From NCBI RefSeq assembly GCF_008014675.1, contig NZ_VOXD01000019.1, positions 1 through 64,000 of the forward strand: 64,000 nucleotides of DNA, given 5' to 3'. Each line of letters begins with the position of its first letter. Position 1 is the stretch's first letter. The translations under genes and the position numbers were made by a program. Shown piece by piece: positions 33,409-40,961 of the stretch. Origin of the DNA: Neolewinella aurantiaca. GTDB taxonomy: Bacteria; Bacteroidota; Bacteroidia; Chitinophagales; Saprospiraceae. The notes under the pieces were generated by a model. The model ran no database searches and was not told the origin of the DNA. It worked only from the letters and a program-made list of their open reading frames with translations.

Positions 33409-36003
33409 CTACTCCACCACCAACCTTTGCCCAAGCCCCAGAGCCCGCCCCCTGGCATCCAAACCCTGCACGAAGTAAAGCCCGGCCCGTAAACCGTTCA
33501 CTGGCACCTGCGTCCGCGCCCCCGTACTTTTAGTCTGGCTCACTTCGCGGCCGGTGACGTCGTACAGGCGGTACGCCGCGGCGGCGCCCTCCACTGTAGT
33601 GCTTCCGGACGCCGGGTTCGGGTAGATTTTCAGCAACTGCTCACCGGCGAGCGCGTCGCGGGTGGATACCACCTCCTCCACCTGGAAATCCCAGATACCC
33701 CGGCCGTAGGTGCCAAAGCGCGCCAGGTTTTCCTCGTCGATGAACTCAACGGAGGTGTAACGCTGGGTGGGCGCGAACTGGCCCGAAAGATCGTACCAGC
33801 GCTCATCCGCCATCACGTATACGAAGGGGCCGGCCTCGGTGGCGGCAAACAGCAGCGTTTCCGCCTGGTTGGAGGCCAGGCCGATCACCGTCGTGGGCGG
33901 CAGACCGTCGCTCAGGGGCTCGAAGTTTTGGCCGCCGTCGGTCGAGCGCCAGACGGCGGGGTTGTTGTAGCCCGAGCCGGCCAGCCAGACGGTCTCCGGC
34001 TCCGTGCGGGAGGCGTGGATGGCCTGGCCGTAGAGGTACCAGCCCTCGGGCAGGAAGTTGAGGGTTTCCTCCCACGTTTCGCCCCGGTCGTCGGACGCAA
34101 AAAAGCGGCCGCGCTCGGTAGCGACGTAAAAGCGGTCCGGGTTGAGCGGAGAGTAGTTCATGGCGGAGATATTGCCCCCCGCTGATTCGAGGAAGTTGTA
34201 AGGCTTGTTCACGCCCGTCATTTCGCCGTAGCTGCTGCCCAAAATGTTACGGTCCATCGTTACCTCGATCAGGTAAGAGCCCGGCTCGTCGTCGACGGCG
34301 CTGCCGCCGCCAATGTAGAATTTCGTTCCTGATCCCGGCGGAGCCATCGAAGGCGCAATCCAGAGAAACTCATCTTCGCTCCTGATTTCGAAGCTCGACC
34401 ACTGGTCCACTCCGTTGAGGAGGTTGTAGAAAGCGTAGGTGGTCCCGAAGGGGTAATGGCAAAAGACCACCTGTCCGTCGTCTCCGAATTCGAGGTGACC
34501 GTAGTCTCCGCTGATGTGCTGGTAGCCGCCCAGGATGTCCCGGTCACCGGTCCCGCTTTGCTCAAAAAACTGCATCCCCTGATCCTGCGATCCCGCAAAA
34601 ATGAGCGCCGGGTCTTCCGGGTTTGTGCGTACATCGTAGTACTGCGACACGTTGAGGCCCTCGTTGGCGATATTGTACCAGAGGCTGTCCGATTCCTCAA
34701 GGCGGTTGAGGCCGCCGTGACTGCTGACCAGCACGCGCGGCGTACCGTCTGCCTCGGTAATCTGGGTTACGTTCATGATGTCGGCGTGGACGTACTTCGT
34801 GATGTCGTCGTAGTAATCATACCACCGATTGGGCTGCTTGAAGGTCTCGCCGCCGTTGTAGCTTACGAACAGTTCCACGGCGCCGAAGGCGACGAAGTCG
34901 GGGTCGGTTGGGCGAACGTAGATCGGCTGATTACTCCAGGGAACAACCTCAAGGTTGGGCATTTCTTCCCAGTCAAGACCATCGTTGTTGCTACGAAAGA
35001 GCTGATCATCGGCCTGCAGGTAGATTCGCAGGCTGTCGGTTCCCGGCTGAACGGCCGCCGCAACGCGGCTGCGGAAAAAGCCGTCGGTAACGATCGGCTG
35101 CTCCGCAATGAGTTCGTAAGCGTAGGTACCACTGTCGGCCTTTATTTCATAGAGTTTCACGTGCTGATTGGTGTGCATCTTCTTCATCAGCACGAAAGTC
35201 CGATCAGTGCCCGGCGCGTGGTGCAGGTGGGTAAGTTCCTGAATGAGGCTTCCGATCCGGGTAGGAGGCTGGTTTATTTGCTGGTAGCTCAGGCCGCCGT
35301 CGGTAGAATGGAAAATTCTGAACTGGCCGCCGCTGATGGCGAGCGAGGTCAGTATCGTACTGTCGGCGAGGGTGGCACTGAAGGCACTGGAGACATCATC
35401 GCCGTTCACCGGGCCGTCGTCGTTACTTACGGCGGCGTATTCCCAGCTTTGCCCGTTGTCGGTGGAGTACATCGGCCGGCTTCCGGAGTAAGCAATCAGG
35501 TTGCGGCCTTCCGGCGTAGGTACGAAGCCGAGGTAGGTTGCGTCGAACTCAATATCGTGGGTAACCAGTTTCCACTCCTCTTTTTCGTAGTCCATTTCCC
35601 AGATCGAGCCACCGTCGGCCAGGACAAAGAGGCGATTGGGGTCCAGCGGATCCTGAGCAACATCATGAACTGAGCCAGCGGTGTACTTACTTCCCCGCTC
35701 AAACCATTCCCCCAAAATGAGGCCGTTGGCAAAGGTTTCGGTACTTTTTTCGTGAGCTCCGTTCTTCCGTTTCTGGTGGCGGGCCATGGCGTTGCGGGCT
35801 TCCAGTTTGCGCCAGTTGGTACCTGGCGCCGTGGCGTGCAGGCGTTCCTCCCACACTTCGCGGGCCATTTCCTTGCGCTCGCCGTCGGCCTCACCGTTCA
35901 AACTGATGGCGGTGGGCAGAGGGTTGGGGACCGCTTTTTCGGGGGCGCGGTCGCAGGTGCAAAGGAGGAGTAAAAGAGCAAGGGAAATCAGGGAACGTCT
36001 CAT
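33409..36003 (-). CDS. Lipoprotein-like BNR/VPS10-type propeller protein with T9SS sorting domain
   Basis: The 864-residue protein starts MRRSLISLALLLLLCTCDRA, a signal with a lipobox-like LLCTC. The body has repeated asp-box/BNR phrases (YSTDNGQSWEY, FHSTDGGLSYQQ, FASDDRGETWEE, WRSTDGGQNFEP), giving a sialidase/VPS10-like multi-bladed propeller. The C-terminus (LLKIYPNPASGSTTVEG, LYDVTGREVSQ, LRAGLYFVQGLD) is a T9SS sorting domain. A lipobox plus a T9SS domain is unusual. The frame extends 68 codons upstream to 36207, but the ATG at 36003 starts the signal. The CTCDRAP residues and a later segment (ARTQVPV) are encoded by exact dispersed motifs. Confidence 0.85.
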   Translation of the reverse strand: MRRSLISLALLLLLCTCDRAPEKAVPNPLPTAISLNGEADGERKEMAREVWEERLHATAPGTNWRKLEARNAMARHQKRKNGAHEKSTETFANGLILGEWFERGSKYTAGSVHDVAQDPLDPNRLFVLADGGSIWEMDYEKEEWKLVTHDIEFDATYLGFVPTPEGRNLIAYSGSRPMYSTDNGQSWEYAAVSNDDGPVNGDDVSSAFSATLADSTILTSLAISGGQFRIFHSTDGGLSYQQINQPPTRIGSLIQELTHLHHAPGTDRTFVLMKKMHTNQHVKLYEIKADSGTYAYELIAEQPIVTDGFFRSRVAAAVQPGTDSLRIYLQADDQLFRSNNDGLDWEEMPNLEVVPWSNQPIYVRPTDPDFVAFGAVELFVSYNGGETFKQPNRWYDYYDDITKYVHADIMNVTQITEADGTPRVLVSSHGGLNRLEESDSLWYNIANEGLNVSQYYDVRTNPEDPALIFAGSQDQGMQFFEQSGTGDRDILGGYQHISGDYGHLEFGDDGQVVFCHYPFGTTYAFYNLLNGVDQWSSFEIRSEDEFLWIAPSMAPPGSGTKFYIGGGSAVDDEPGSYLIEVTMDRNILGSSYGEMTGVNKPYNFLESAGGNISAMNYSPLNPDRFYVATERGRFFASDDRGETWEETLNFLPEGWYLYGQAIHASRTEPETVWLAGSGYNNPAVWRSTDGGQNFEPLSDGLPPTTVIGLASNQAETLLFAATEAGPFVYVMADERWYDLSGQFAPTQRYTSVEFIDEENLARFGTYGRGIWDFQVEEVVSTRDALAGEQLLKIYPNPASGSTTVEGAAAAYRLYDVTGREVSQTKSTGARTQVPVNGLRAGLYFVQGLDARGRALGLGQRLVVE
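33504..33520 (+). repeat. Dispersed 17-bp motif, exact
   Basis: GCACCTGCGTCCGCGCC. It encodes GARTQVPV within the T9SS sorting region. Confidence 0.8.
35944..35960 (-). repeat. Dispersed 17-bp motif, exact
   Basis: GGCGCGGTCGCAGGTGC, then AAAGGAGG. It encodes CTCDRAP in the signal peptide. Confidence 0.85.
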
Positions 36004-36153
36004 TCTGAATAGGAGTAAATGGTGTCCTGCCAAGTTAGTCATTTTGGGTAAAACAAATAAACTCATGCACTTCGCCGAGAACTCGTTCTTTAGAAAAGTC
36101 TTCAGCGACAATTGAATTAAATTCATTTCAACACTTACGACATAAAACAATTG

Positions 36154-36161
36154 TATATTTG
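36154..36161 (+). promoter_or_regulatory. Bacteroidota -7 element
   Basis: TATATTTG matches TAnnTTTG exactly, 85 bp before the ATG at 36247, in an AT-rich region. Confidence 0.55.
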
Positions 36162-36246
36162 ACTTACACCCCATTCTTTTAATTAAAAGAATATACATCC
36201 AATTCATTCAAAAACACCCTGTTTTATGCACCTAAACAAATAACTC

Positions 36247-36840
36247 ATGAGATTTCAAAATATTTTCACACTATGCCTGGTGGCCTGCTGCATCTTACCA
36301 GCTGGCTGTATTGACGATGACCAGCCTGTGTCTGGCCCACTCCCCGAACCATTTACTTGTGCCTTAGGGTTCGACACAAACACCATGGATGAAACATGCG
36401 ATTGCCCCGACCCTAAAGTCCGGATTGGAGACATGGAATGCCGTGAACTCGAACTAGGAGAATTTTACTCTGATATGAACGGCTGTCTGACCGATATAGG
36501 CATGATCTTTTATTTCGAGGCCGACACCGTTAGAAACGGCTGCTGTAGACGGATTCAGATGGAATTTCCAAGTTCCACTGCGTCAAGACCAATTTTCACC
36601 CCTGTATTTGGAAGGCAAACAAGGCTTGACAACGGAATGGATAGTTTGTCTTTTGAGGTTGGAGGAGGAGATTACTTCGTACCCGATCCCACCGGAGGAG
36701 AGTTTGATTTAGAAACCCGTTTCAGGGGGAAGTTTATCGATGAATTTACCATTGAAGGAACGTTTGAATGGGGGCCTGCATTCGATCAGCAAATTACAAT
36801 TCAAACACACCCGGGAACTTTTCGCCGGCGAGCAGAATAA
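36247..36840 (+). CDS. Cysteine-rich lipoprotein of unknown function
   Basis: The 197-residue protein begins MRFQNIFTLCLVACCILPAGC, with a lipobox (LPAGC) whose Cys21 would be lipidated. The mature part has clustered cysteines (TCALGF, ETCDCPD, ECRELE, NGCLTD, NGCCRR) and ends in a beta-rich region. I recognise no family. Codon use is more AT-rich than neighbouring housekeeping genes. A perfect 16-bp hairpin follows. Confidence 0.75.
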   Translation: MRFQNIFTLCLVACCILPAGCIDDDQPVSGPLPEPFTCALGFDTNTMDETCDCPDPKVRIGDMECRELELGEFYSDMNGCLTDIGMIFYFEADTVRNGCCRRIQMEFPSSTASRPIFTPVFGRQTRLDNGMDSLSFEVGGGDYFVPDPTGGEFDLETRFRGKFIDEFTIEGTFEWGPAFDQQITIQTHPGTFRRRAE

Positions 36841-36887
36841 TTCAATTATACGGTAAACCATTTTCTATTCGGAAACGGCACTGCGTA

Positions 36888-36925
36888 GGAGTTTTACTCC
36901 GATCAGAGAATCGGAGTAAAACTCC
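36888..36925 (+). terminator. Perfect 16-bp hairpin
   Basis: GGAGTTTTACTCCGAT (36888-36903) pairs with ATCGGAGTAAAACTCC (36910-36925), loop CAGAGA. It lies 47 bp after the lipoprotein stop, without a T-run. A factor-independent role is uncertain, but it probably protects or ends the upstream transcript. Confidence 0.6.
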
Positions 36926-36996
36926 CCCACCATAAACAATTTGTGTTACCCGCTCAAAATCCCTACATTTGCAATAGTACCTGACTGATCCCAAGA

Positions 36997-37683
36997 ATGA
37001 AGAAAAAGCAAAAGGTAAACCGTAAGTACAACTTCCCCGATGCCGATCTCTACCAGATGTGCATGGACGCCATTCGCCTGGCCAAGCGTGACCTGAAGCA
37101 CTTCAAGGATTACGGCTACGACGGCAACCGCCTCAAGGGTTTTCACGCCCGCTGCCAGAAGTTCGTCAACGTCCCCGACGACGATGAGCTGCTCGGCGAC
37201 CAGATGGTCGTAACCGATAAAAAATACGATGCCGCCGAAAAAGTCAAACACGCCATCCGGTCCGTCATGACCCGTGTGCGCATGAAGTTCAGCAACCGCA
37301 CCGGGCGCTACCGTAAGTTCGGCACCTCCAAGATCGGAGACATGACCGACGCCCAACTCTTATTCTGTGGCCGCCGCGTCATTCGGGTTGCCCGCGCCCA
37401 GTGGGACTTCCTCGCCGAAACCGGCCTCAACGAGACCCACCTCAAAAAACTGGCCGATGCCTGCCAGGCTTTCGAAACAGCCATGAACATCCAGCAAGAC
37501 AAGGTCGCTGACCGCGACATCGCCGTCGAAAACCGCATCGATGTCGGCAATATCCTCTACGATGAAATGATCAAGGTCTGCGACATCGGTAAAGACATCT
37601 GGGGCGAAACCGACCGGGCCAAATATGATGCTTACTGCATCTATGAGAGTAACAACGAACAGAAGATTATTGCTAAGAGCTAG
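36997..37683 (+). CDS. Hypothetical protein with internal duplication
   Basis: The 228-residue soluble, Lys/Arg-rich helical protein has no signal peptide. The halves align: DADLYQMCMDAIRLAKRDLK to about residue 90, and DAQLLFCGRRVIRVARAQWD to about residue 195, both followed by a Leu-Lys-Ala-Cys-Gln-Phe-type helix (FHARCQKF, LADACQAF) and an acidic stretch. This suggests a duplicated helical-bundle domain of about 95 residues. I recognise no named family. Its TAG stop is the first unit of a TAG-rich repeat tract. Confidence 0.7.
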   Translation: MKKKQKVNRKYNFPDADLYQMCMDAIRLAKRDLKHFKDYGYDGNRLKGFHARCQKFVNVPDDDELLGDQMVVTDKKYDAAEKVKHAIRSVMTRVRMKFSNRTGRYRKFGTSKIGDMTDAQLLFCGRRVIRVARAQWDFLAETGLNETHLKKLADACQAFETAMNIQQDKVADRDIAVENRIDVGNILYDEMIKVCDIGKDIWGETDRAKYDAYCIYESNNEQKIIAKS

Positions 37684-37732
37684 AAGTAAGTAGTGGGTAT
37701 TAGGTAGAATGTAGTAGGTAGTGCTCCGCACG
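37681..37732. repeat. TAG-rich repeat, single copy of the 46-bp family
   Basis: TAGAAGTAAGTAGTGGGTAT, then TAGGTAGAATGTAGTAGG and TAGTGCTCCGCACG. It overlaps the stop codon of the preceding gene and shares its unit with the array at 49571-49757. Confidence 0.75.
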
Positions 37733-37883
37733 CTGCAAATGCGACGGACACAACAGGCAGGACATGTAGATAAAAGGTAGTGAATAGAACTACCCACAGC
37801 TTTTTCTATGCGGGGAGACTACACACCATTAAGGTTCCGTTTTTCTTTACGGAGACCCATCGTTACCAGTCTTCATATCGAGA

Positions 37884-39197
37884 TCAATACCGCATTTCCT
37901 CCCGCGCATCGATGAAGTAGACTACGTAAATATCCCGTTTTCCCAATCCGTCTTTGCGGTCGCTGGCTAAAAAGCCGGTGAAGGTATCTGAGGCCAGGCG
38001 GAAGTGTGTGTCGTCTCCGGCAGAGTTCAGCGGCATTCCCGCATTCTCGGGAACGGTAAACTGTCCTTCCACACCTGCCACCCGAAAAGTACGGACGACA
38101 TCGAATCCGCCCACGCTGTGGGCGGGATCGTTGGTACTGAAGTAGATCGTGCGCCCGTCGTTGGCCACGAAGGGACAAACCTCATCGTAAGGTCCGTTCA
38201 CGTTTGGCCCCAGGTTCTGGGGCGGCCCAAAGCCGCCGTTGGGGAGCCGTGGGAGCCGGTAAAGGTCCAGGCCTCCGTAGCCTCCGCTACGGTTACTGGC
38301 GAAGTAGACAGCATCGGCAGCTCCGTAGTAGGGCGTCATATCTCCCGTTCCCGCCGAGATGGGTACACCTGCATCCAAGGTCACCATCTGGTTGGTATTG
38401 GTCCGGAAAGTATCCATCAGGTAGCGACCGTCGGTACCGTTATTACCACGGTAGTAATAGAGTCGTTGCCCATCGGGGCTGATGTCGATAAGGCTTTCCT
38501 GAGCGGAGGTATTGATGAAATCGTTGAGGGAAGAAGGTGTCCCCCAGCCAGAGTCGGCGTTACGGCTCACGACGATGTCGCTCTGCACCCGCCCTGTGGC
38601 GATTTCCGGACGGACCAGGCTGAAGTACAAGCGTCCGCTTCCGACCGGGCTCGGAATGGGTCCGAATTCATCGTATTCCGAATTCACCCTTGGCCCCATA
38701 TTTTCGGCCACCATTTGATCGGTGACGAAGCCGGCGCGCACACCGTTGTCTACATTTCTCAGCAGGTTAACGACCGTCCGCCGCTCGGGCCCGTCGTCTC
38801 CGAGCGTACGCAGATAGCGTTTGTACTCCGTAGCTGCCCTTACAAAGCGGTGCTGGGTATGATAAATCCGGCCGAGGTAAAACCAGACCAGGGGGTAGTT
38901 GTCTTTCTCCCGCTCGGCCAGCGCCAGCAGGCCAGCTTCGGCGGCCAGCAGATCATTGGCATGGAACTGGCTCACACTCAATAGCAGGCTCGCTTCAGCG
39001 TCGCCTTCAATCCCCTTAATGGTCTGCAGGGTACGGATAGCACCAGGGTAATCGCCCGTTGTAAATTCGCGGTTAGCGCGGTCCAGTTTATCCTTCCGCT
39101 GCGCGGTCAGAAAGAGCGGAAACACAACAAACAGGAGTAAAGGCAGCCAGCGCCACTTAATCGTAACGGTCTTTCTCAGCAGAAGTGATTTGTTCAT
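37884..39197 (-). CDS. TPR and PD40 beta-propeller periplasmic protein
   Basis: The 437-residue protein has a signal/anchor near 17-33 (LPLLLFVVFPLFLTAQ), TPR-type helices (about 36-135), and a WD40-like PD40 propeller (about 165-430) with ISPDGQRLYYYRG, VYFASNRSGGYGGLDLYR, FVANDGRTIYFST and FLASDRKDGLGKRDIY. The layout is like the T9SS-associated PorE family but without the C-terminal OmpA domain, so the link to secretion is only suggestive. It is 27 bp upstream of the E2 gene stop on the same strand side; the two genes may be co-transcribed. Confidence 0.8.
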   Translation of the reverse strand: MNKSLLLRKTVTIKWRWLPLLLFVVFPLFLTAQRKDKLDRANREFTTGDYPGAIRTLQTIKGIEGDAEASLLLSVSQFHANDLLAAEAGLLALAEREKDNYPLVWFYLGRIYHTQHRFVRAATEYKRYLRTLGDDGPERRTVVNLLRNVDNGVRAGFVTDQMVAENMGPRVNSEYDEFGPIPSPVGSGRLYFSLVRPEIATGRVQSDIVVSRNADSGWGTPSSLNDFINTSAQESLIDISPDGQRLYYYRGNNGTDGRYLMDTFRTNTNQMVTLDAGVPISAGTGDMTPYYGAADAVYFASNRSGGYGGLDLYRLPRLPNGGFGPPQNLGPNVNGPYDEVCPFVANDGRTIYFSTNDPAHSVGGFDVVRTFRVAGVEGQFTVPENAGMPLNSAGDDTHFRLASDTFTGFLASDRKDGLGKRDIYVVYFIDAREEMRY

Positions 39198-39224
39198 ATT
39201 CGCAGCCTTTACTCCTATTATATT

Positions 39225-40589
39225 TTACACGTCCGTTCTGCTATCGTCAAACGCTTCGAGGTAATCACCGATACGTTTGAGGAAGGAGCCGCCCATCATT
39301 CCGTCCACCACCCGGTGGTCGTAACTGAGCGACATGAACATCATCTGACGAACGGCAATCAGATCGCCGTACTCCGTCTCCACTACGGCTGGTTTCTTAC
39401 GGATTGCGCCTACGGCGAGAATAGCCACCTGGGGCTGGTTAATGATGGGGGTTCCCATCACATTGCCAAAGGTACCAACATTCGTGAGGGTGAAGGTTCC
39501 GCCCTGAATGTCTTCGGGCTTAAGTTTGTTTTCGCGGGCGCGACTGGCCAGGTCATTTACCGACTTGGTCAGTCCCATCAGATTCAGTTGGTCCGCATTT
39601 TTAATGACGGGAACGATGAGGTTTCCGGTTGGCAGCGCAGCAGCCATACCGATGTTGATATTGCCTTTCTTGATGATATTCGTTCCATCCACCGACACAT
39701 TCACACCCGGAAAATCACGGATGGCCTTCGCTACGGCCTCGATGAAGATCGGCGTAAAGGTGATGTTCTGGCCGTGCTTAGCTTTGAATGGGCCCTTCAC
39801 TTTGTTGCGCCAGTTCACGATGTCGGTCACGTCCACTTCGATAAAGCTGGTTACGTGCGGGCTGGTCGCTTTGCTCATCACCATATGATCGGCGATGAGT
39901 TTACGCATCCGCCCCATTTCTACGATTTCGTCGGTGCCGGACAGTGTTGGTGCAGGCGTGTGGACTGGCTTGGCTGCCGGAGCCGACGTCGGAGCTGCGG
40001 CAGATTGTGGTTGGTTTGTTCCGTTCAGGAAGCTGTTGTCCCGCCGTTTCAGGTAAGCCATCATATCGGCTTTGTTTACACGGCCGTCTTTGCCCGAACC
40101 GGGGATCTGATCCAGTTCGGCCTGGCTGATGTGCTCGGCCTTCGCGATCGTCCGTACGAGTGGGCTGTAAAAGCGGCCTGCGGAATTAGCGACCGTTGCG
40201 GTAGCCGGCGTGCTTTTTGGCGCGGCCGCAGGTGCAGCAACCGGTTGAGGGGCAGGCGCCGCGGGAGCTGGCGGTGCCGGAGCGGGCTCGGGGGTTGCGG
40301 GAGCTGCCGATCCTCCGGTAGCCGGGCTGGCGGACACCTCAGCACCAGCTTCGGTTTCAATAAGTGCAATAACCTCGCCGACGGCAATGGTCGCATCGAC
40401 ATCGAACAAAATTTTGCTGATGGTACCATCTACAGGACTCGGAACTTCGCTGTCTACTTTATCCGTCGCGATTTCCAGAATGGTATCGTCCACTTCTACA
40501 CTGTCTCCAACCTGCTTTACCCAGTTAAGGATGGTTGCTTCGATGATGCTTTCACCCATTTTGGGCATAATAAGTTCTACGAGAGCCAT
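39225..40589 (-). CDS. Dihydrolipoamide acyltransferase (2-oxoacid dehydrogenase E2)
   Basis: The 454-residue E2 has a lipoyl domain with lysine 44 in EIATDKVDSEV, a Pro/Ala-rich linker, a peripheral subunit-binding domain (SPLVRTIAKAEHISQAELDQ), a second Ala/Pro linker and a catalytic domain ending SLSYDHRVVDG (H425, D429). It moves acyl groups to CoA in the pyruvate, 2-oxoglutarate or branched-chain complex; sequence alone suggests the branched-chain/pyruvate type but does not decide. Cytoplasmic. The first linker's PAAAPKS is encoded by an exact dispersed motif. Confidence 0.9.
   Translation of the reverse strand: MALVELIMPKMGESIIEATILNWVKQVGDSVEVDDTILEIATDKVDSEVPSPVDGTISKILFDVDATIAVGEVIALIETEAGAEVSASPATGGSAAPATPEPAPAPPAPAAPAPQPVAAPAAAPKSTPATATVANSAGRFYSPLVRTIAKAEHISQAELDQIPGSGKDGRVNKADMMAYLKRRDNSFLNGTNQPQSAAAPTSAPAAKPVHTPAPTLSGTDEIVEMGRMRKLIADHMVMSKATSPHVTSFIEVDVTDIVNWRNKVKGPFKAKHGQNITFTPIFIEAVAKAIRDFPGVNVSVDGTNIIKKGNINIGMAAALPTGNLIVPVIKNADQLNLMGLTKSVNDLASRARENKLKPEDIQGGTFTLTNVGTFGNVMGTPIINQPQVAILAVGAIRKKPAVVETEYGDLIAVRQMMFMSLSYDHRVVDGMMGGSFLKRIGDYLEAFDDSRTDV
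40219..40235 (-). repeat. Dispersed 17-bp motif, exact
   Basis: GGCGCGGCCGCAGGTGC, then AGCAACCGGTTG. It encodes the Ala/Pro linker of E2. Confidence 0.8.
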
Positions 40590-40961
40590 GGCTTTTCAGT
40601 TTTATTCAGTTTACGGCTGGTTAGGCCTTCATTTGGTTAGGTGAGGGCGAAATTACGGTTTTTCCCGTTGGCCCCGCATCCTGATAGCAGAAGTCCGTCG
40701 TGACTGGCCAAAGATTAGAATTTACGAGCACACGCCAACAGCGAGCACACGGCCGGGGGAGGTATCTGAACGCCCTAACATCCGAAACATTTATTCTTCC
40801 GCGAACCAATAAACAAGCATTCTCAACAATCCTTTATCCCCTAAAAAAACAATATTAAACGCAAGCCGCAGGCCGCATACGCCATATAATTTTCGTTTCC
40901 TATATTACCATTCCTAAAACGACCTAACCTAACCATTCATTCACTAAAAACCGTTTTCTAT
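40590..40961. other. 372-bp gap between divergent E2 and SusC genes
   Basis: No coding sequence is supported. The right 100 bp before SusC are AT-rich with TATAATTTTCG-like runs that may hold its promoter. No repeats were seen. Confidence 0.45.
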
